DNA from: Pelosinus sp. UFO1 | Lineage (GTDB): Bacteria > Bacillota > Negativicutes > DSM-13327 | Length of the DNA stretch: 64,000 nt | Direction of reading: 5' to 3' | Assembly (NCBI RefSeq): GCF_000725345.1 | Contig: NZ_CP008852.1 | Location: 2,844,001 to 2,908,000 of the forward strand | Part shown: piece by piece, positions 62,087 through 64,000 of the stretch | How the letters are laid out: each line of letters begins with the position of its first letter | Position numbering within the stretch: position 1 is the first letter of the stretch | Position numbers and translations under genes: made by a program | The notes under the pieces: model-generated | The model's input: only the letters and a program-made list of their open reading frames with translations | What the model was told of the DNA's origin: nothing | Database searches by the model: none

Positions 62087-64000
62087 CTATATTCCAAGCT
62101 CTTTGCGTTTCTTTTCGATATGGTCTACATAAATTTGAATTGTTTTCTCTGCACTTGTTTCCACTGTTAATTTGCCTAAGCCTAAAGTTTCCGTAGTTTC
62201 TGTTAATGTTTTTACTACTAAATCACTACCTGTTACAGAAGGAACAGGGGCAACATGTACTAACCAACCAAGGGCAATTGCAGTACAAGCATCGGCAACA
62301 GCCTTTTGCTCCAAGTATTCTGGGGCACCGATAACAATTGGCAACATATTTGTATCTACATCTAAAGTATCCGCAATCTCCATAGCCGTCTGCGTCATCT
62401 TTCCAATGTCCACACATGCACCATAAGAGAGGACCGGGGGAATTCCTAGGGATTTACAAACCGCTTTTAGGCCGGATCCAGCCTCATCTGCTGCTTTTGG
62501 ATCAGCCAGTCCAGTATATTGCATAACCGAAGAAGTACACCCTCCTGATAACACAAGAATATCTTTTTCAATCAAACCTTTTGTAATCTTAAAGATATTA
62601 CTACCACCTTGACCATAACGAGCCGTAGTACAACCAACTATCGTTGCAATACCACGAATCTTCCCTTCTACAATTGCATCAATAAGAGGTTTCCAAGAGC
62701 CACCTAACGCTGCTTTAACTGATTCTGTACTAAAGCCAATCATGCAATCTGAGACATGTGGTGGAATGTAAACTTCTCTATTTTCAGCCTTACGTTTTGT
62801 ATAGGCTGTAATGGCCATATCCAGAATTTTTTCTGCTTGTTTGCGCATTTCTTCAGGTTTAAATTCTACGACTTCTGTATCAGGCATACGGATGACTTCG
62901 TGAGTGCTTACCATGGTAGTACCAAAACGTTTCGCATAAAGAGGTAAGGTCGGAATGGTACAGTTATAATCAAACATGAATAAATCTACAGCACCTGTGG
63001 CTAGTAAATATTCCTCTGACAACCATTCTCCTTCTTGGCCAGCATAAGCAGACATTTTTCCAGTATCTTCATAGTTTAATAATTGTTGCCCTTCACAAAC
63101 ATGTCCTAATACCTGAAGACCTGTTGCGCCAGCCTTTTTAGCCTTTTCTTGCCACTCAGGAGAAGAGGCAAGTTCAATAACAATATGAGCTGCAAGTGGC
63201 ATATGGCCATTTGTAATAATATTGACCTTTTCCTTATTTAACAAGCCCATATTTTGTTTTGCTGTTCTTATCTTTTGTGTACCCATTAATATTTCTTGTA
63301 ATATATCTAATGCAAATAAACCTTGGTATTCATTGGCAATCCCTAAACGTACCGAGGTTAATAGAAAATCGACCGGATCGGCATTTAAGTTTGTCATACA
63401 TTTTGTTTGTGCAAACGCAACCTCACTAAAGCCGCCACCAGGGAATAACTTTAATTTCCGCCACAGCTCTTGACGTTTAGGAGGAGCAAATACTTTAGTC
63501 ATTGCTGACTCTTCCCAATAAGGCCGGCTAATATCTTCCAAAACCCAGTTTGCGAAATTTACAGCAACTTTTTTTACATCTTCATGACTATCTAATCCGG
63601 CCATTTCAGCATATTTGAGTAATTTATCTTTATCGCGAATTTTTAAACCACTATCTGGATTTTCTGCTGCTGCCTTTAAAGTTCGGGCCACCTGCTGGGC
63701 ATGAAAAATATTAGCGGAAGTTCCAATCGTTACATGACGATATACAAAATTTCTTGATACCATTACATCCGCATCCACGCCACAAGCTCCGCGTGGTACT
63801 TTGGCATTTATACGACAAGGACCATTGGCACAAAGCTGACATGACAATCCTTGTACACAAAAAGTACAACGAATCTTTTCCTGTTGATCAAATCGATCAA
63901 ATACATTTGTAAGCCCTTGAGCATGAACATGTTGGTACATTTCACGCATAGCTGGATCTACAATAACATTAAGAGGAAATCCCTCTTTCCCCTGATCCGT
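62087..64000 (-). CDS. cooS: anaerobic carbon monoxide dehydrogenase catalytic subunit (partial at 5' end)
   Basis: The Ni-Fe-S CODH interconverts CO and CO2. The frame stays open past the ATG at 63949 to the window edge (17 further codons ending NVIVDPA), so the true start is outside. All six C-cluster ligands appear to be present: the His of NGHMP, then Cys in LGHVCEG, FDYNCTIP, VGCTTA, GGCTSS and GACVD. The catalytic-site Lys is in PEYLEQKAVAD. The N-terminal cluster region reads IRCTFCVQGLSCQLCANGPC: the four B-cluster cysteines are there, but the D-cluster pair is CxxC rather than the usual Cx7C. No cooF, cooC or acs gene is visible in the window. Confidence 0.9.
   Translation of the reverse strand, partial: TDQGKEGFPLNVIVDPAMREMYQHVHAQGLTNVFDRFDQQEKIRCTFCVQGLSCQLCANGPCRINAKVPRGACGVDADVMVSRNFVYRHVTIGTSANIFHAQQVARTLKAAAENPDSGLKIRDKDKLLKYAEMAGLDSHEDVKKVAVNFANWVLEDISRPYWEESAMTKVFAPPKRQELWRKLKLFPGGGFSEVAFAQTKCMTNLNADPVDFLLTSVRLGIANEYQGLFALDILQEILMGTQKIRTAKQNMGLLNKEKVNIITNGHMPLAAHIVIELASSPEWQEKAKKAGATGLQVLGHVCEGQQLLNYEDTGKMSAYAGQEGEWLSEEYLLATGAVDLFMFDYNCTIPTLPLYAKRFGTTMVSTHEVIRMPDTEVVEFKPEEMRKQAEKILDMAITAYTKRKAENREVYIPPHVSDCMIGFSTESVKAALGGSWKPLIDAIVEGKIRGIATIVGCTTARYGQGGSNIFKITKGLIEKDILVLSGGCTSSVMQYTGLADPKAADEAGSGLKAVCKSLGIPPVLSYGACVDIGKMTQTAMEIADTLDVDTNMLPIVIGAPEYLEQKAVADACTAIALGWLVHVAPVPSVTGSDLVVKTLTETTETLGLGKLTVETSAEKTIQIYVDHIEKKRKELGI

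Noticed and set aside
47860-64000. CO-oxidising, hydrogen-evolving complex made of CooS and the Hyf hydrogenase
   Set aside because: The two loci are 7 kb apart with unrelated operons between, no cooF-type link is visible, and the hydrogenase is of the Hyf type. It remains a possibility for finding-level discussion only.

Overview
The window looks like chromosomal core plus accessory DNA of a low-GC, anaerobic, endospore-forming Bacillota. The evidence for this is a germination protease gene (gpr), a leucine T-box leader in front of leuS, ydaO-type and yybP-ykoY-type riboswitches, an Ni-Fe-S carbon monoxide dehydrogenase and a membrane-bound group 4 [NiFe] hydrogenase. The gene mix resembles Sporomusaceae/Negativicutes such as Pelosinus, but that placement is inference from gene content, not a database match. 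I saw no insertion sequence, prophage, CRISPR array, rRNA or tRNA gene.

Layout: 0-5.4 kb holds the conserved competence/replication/sporulation block comEC-holA (minus), rpsT (plus) and gpr (minus). 5.6-15.5 kb holds metY, a VanW-family protein, a PRC-barrel protein, a membrane protein, a phosphate-binding-like lipoprotein coupled to a histidine kinase, a Gfo/Idh/MocA oxidoreductase and a soluble chemoreceptor. 15.5-24.9 kb is a long minus-strand pyroglutamate-type locus: pxpA-pxpB-pxpC-accB-DUF969-DUF979-accC, preceded by a second pxpB-pxpC pair and a LysR regulator. It encodes every part of a split biotin-dependent carboxylase together with the PxpABC 5-oxoprolinase. 25-29 kb holds a divergent DapB-family gene behind a c-di-AMP (ydaO-type) riboswitch, a peroxiredoxin with a PerR/Fur-like box, a small protein made of an exact internal duplication, a field of degenerate ~42-nt repeats, and an EamA transporter.

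29-37.4 kb returns to more conserved genes: comEA, nicotinate phosphoribosyltransferase with its NrtR-type regulator, leuS with a T-box, and four small uncharacterised genes. 37.4-45 kb is a sugar locus (mglC-mglA-mglB, ROK regulator, galK, aldo/keto reductase). 45-47.8 kb holds ccdA, a TlpA/ResA thioredoxin, lgt and ridA.

47.8-55.2 kb is a Hyf-type group 4 hydrogenase operon (hyfB-C-E-F-G and an HyfH-HyfI fusion) without a formate dehydrogenase gene nearby. 55.4-60.9 kb holds the two-subunit L-serine dehydratase, a NarL-type response regulator that appears to lack a standard start codon, and a glcD/glcF-like lactate or glycolate oxidation pair. The window ends with a TerC-family gene under a manganese-type riboswitch and the 3' part of cooS, which runs off the right edge.

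Genes cooperate mainly in these units: the Pxp/Acc locus (uptake and ATP-dependent opening of 5-oxoproline or a related lactam), the Mgl/GalK system (galactose uptake and phosphorylation), the Hyf complex (proton reduction coupled to ion pumping) and NrtR/NAPRT (NAD salvage). Many transcription units end in strong symmetrical hairpins. Several leaders carry RNA switches or candidate attenuators.
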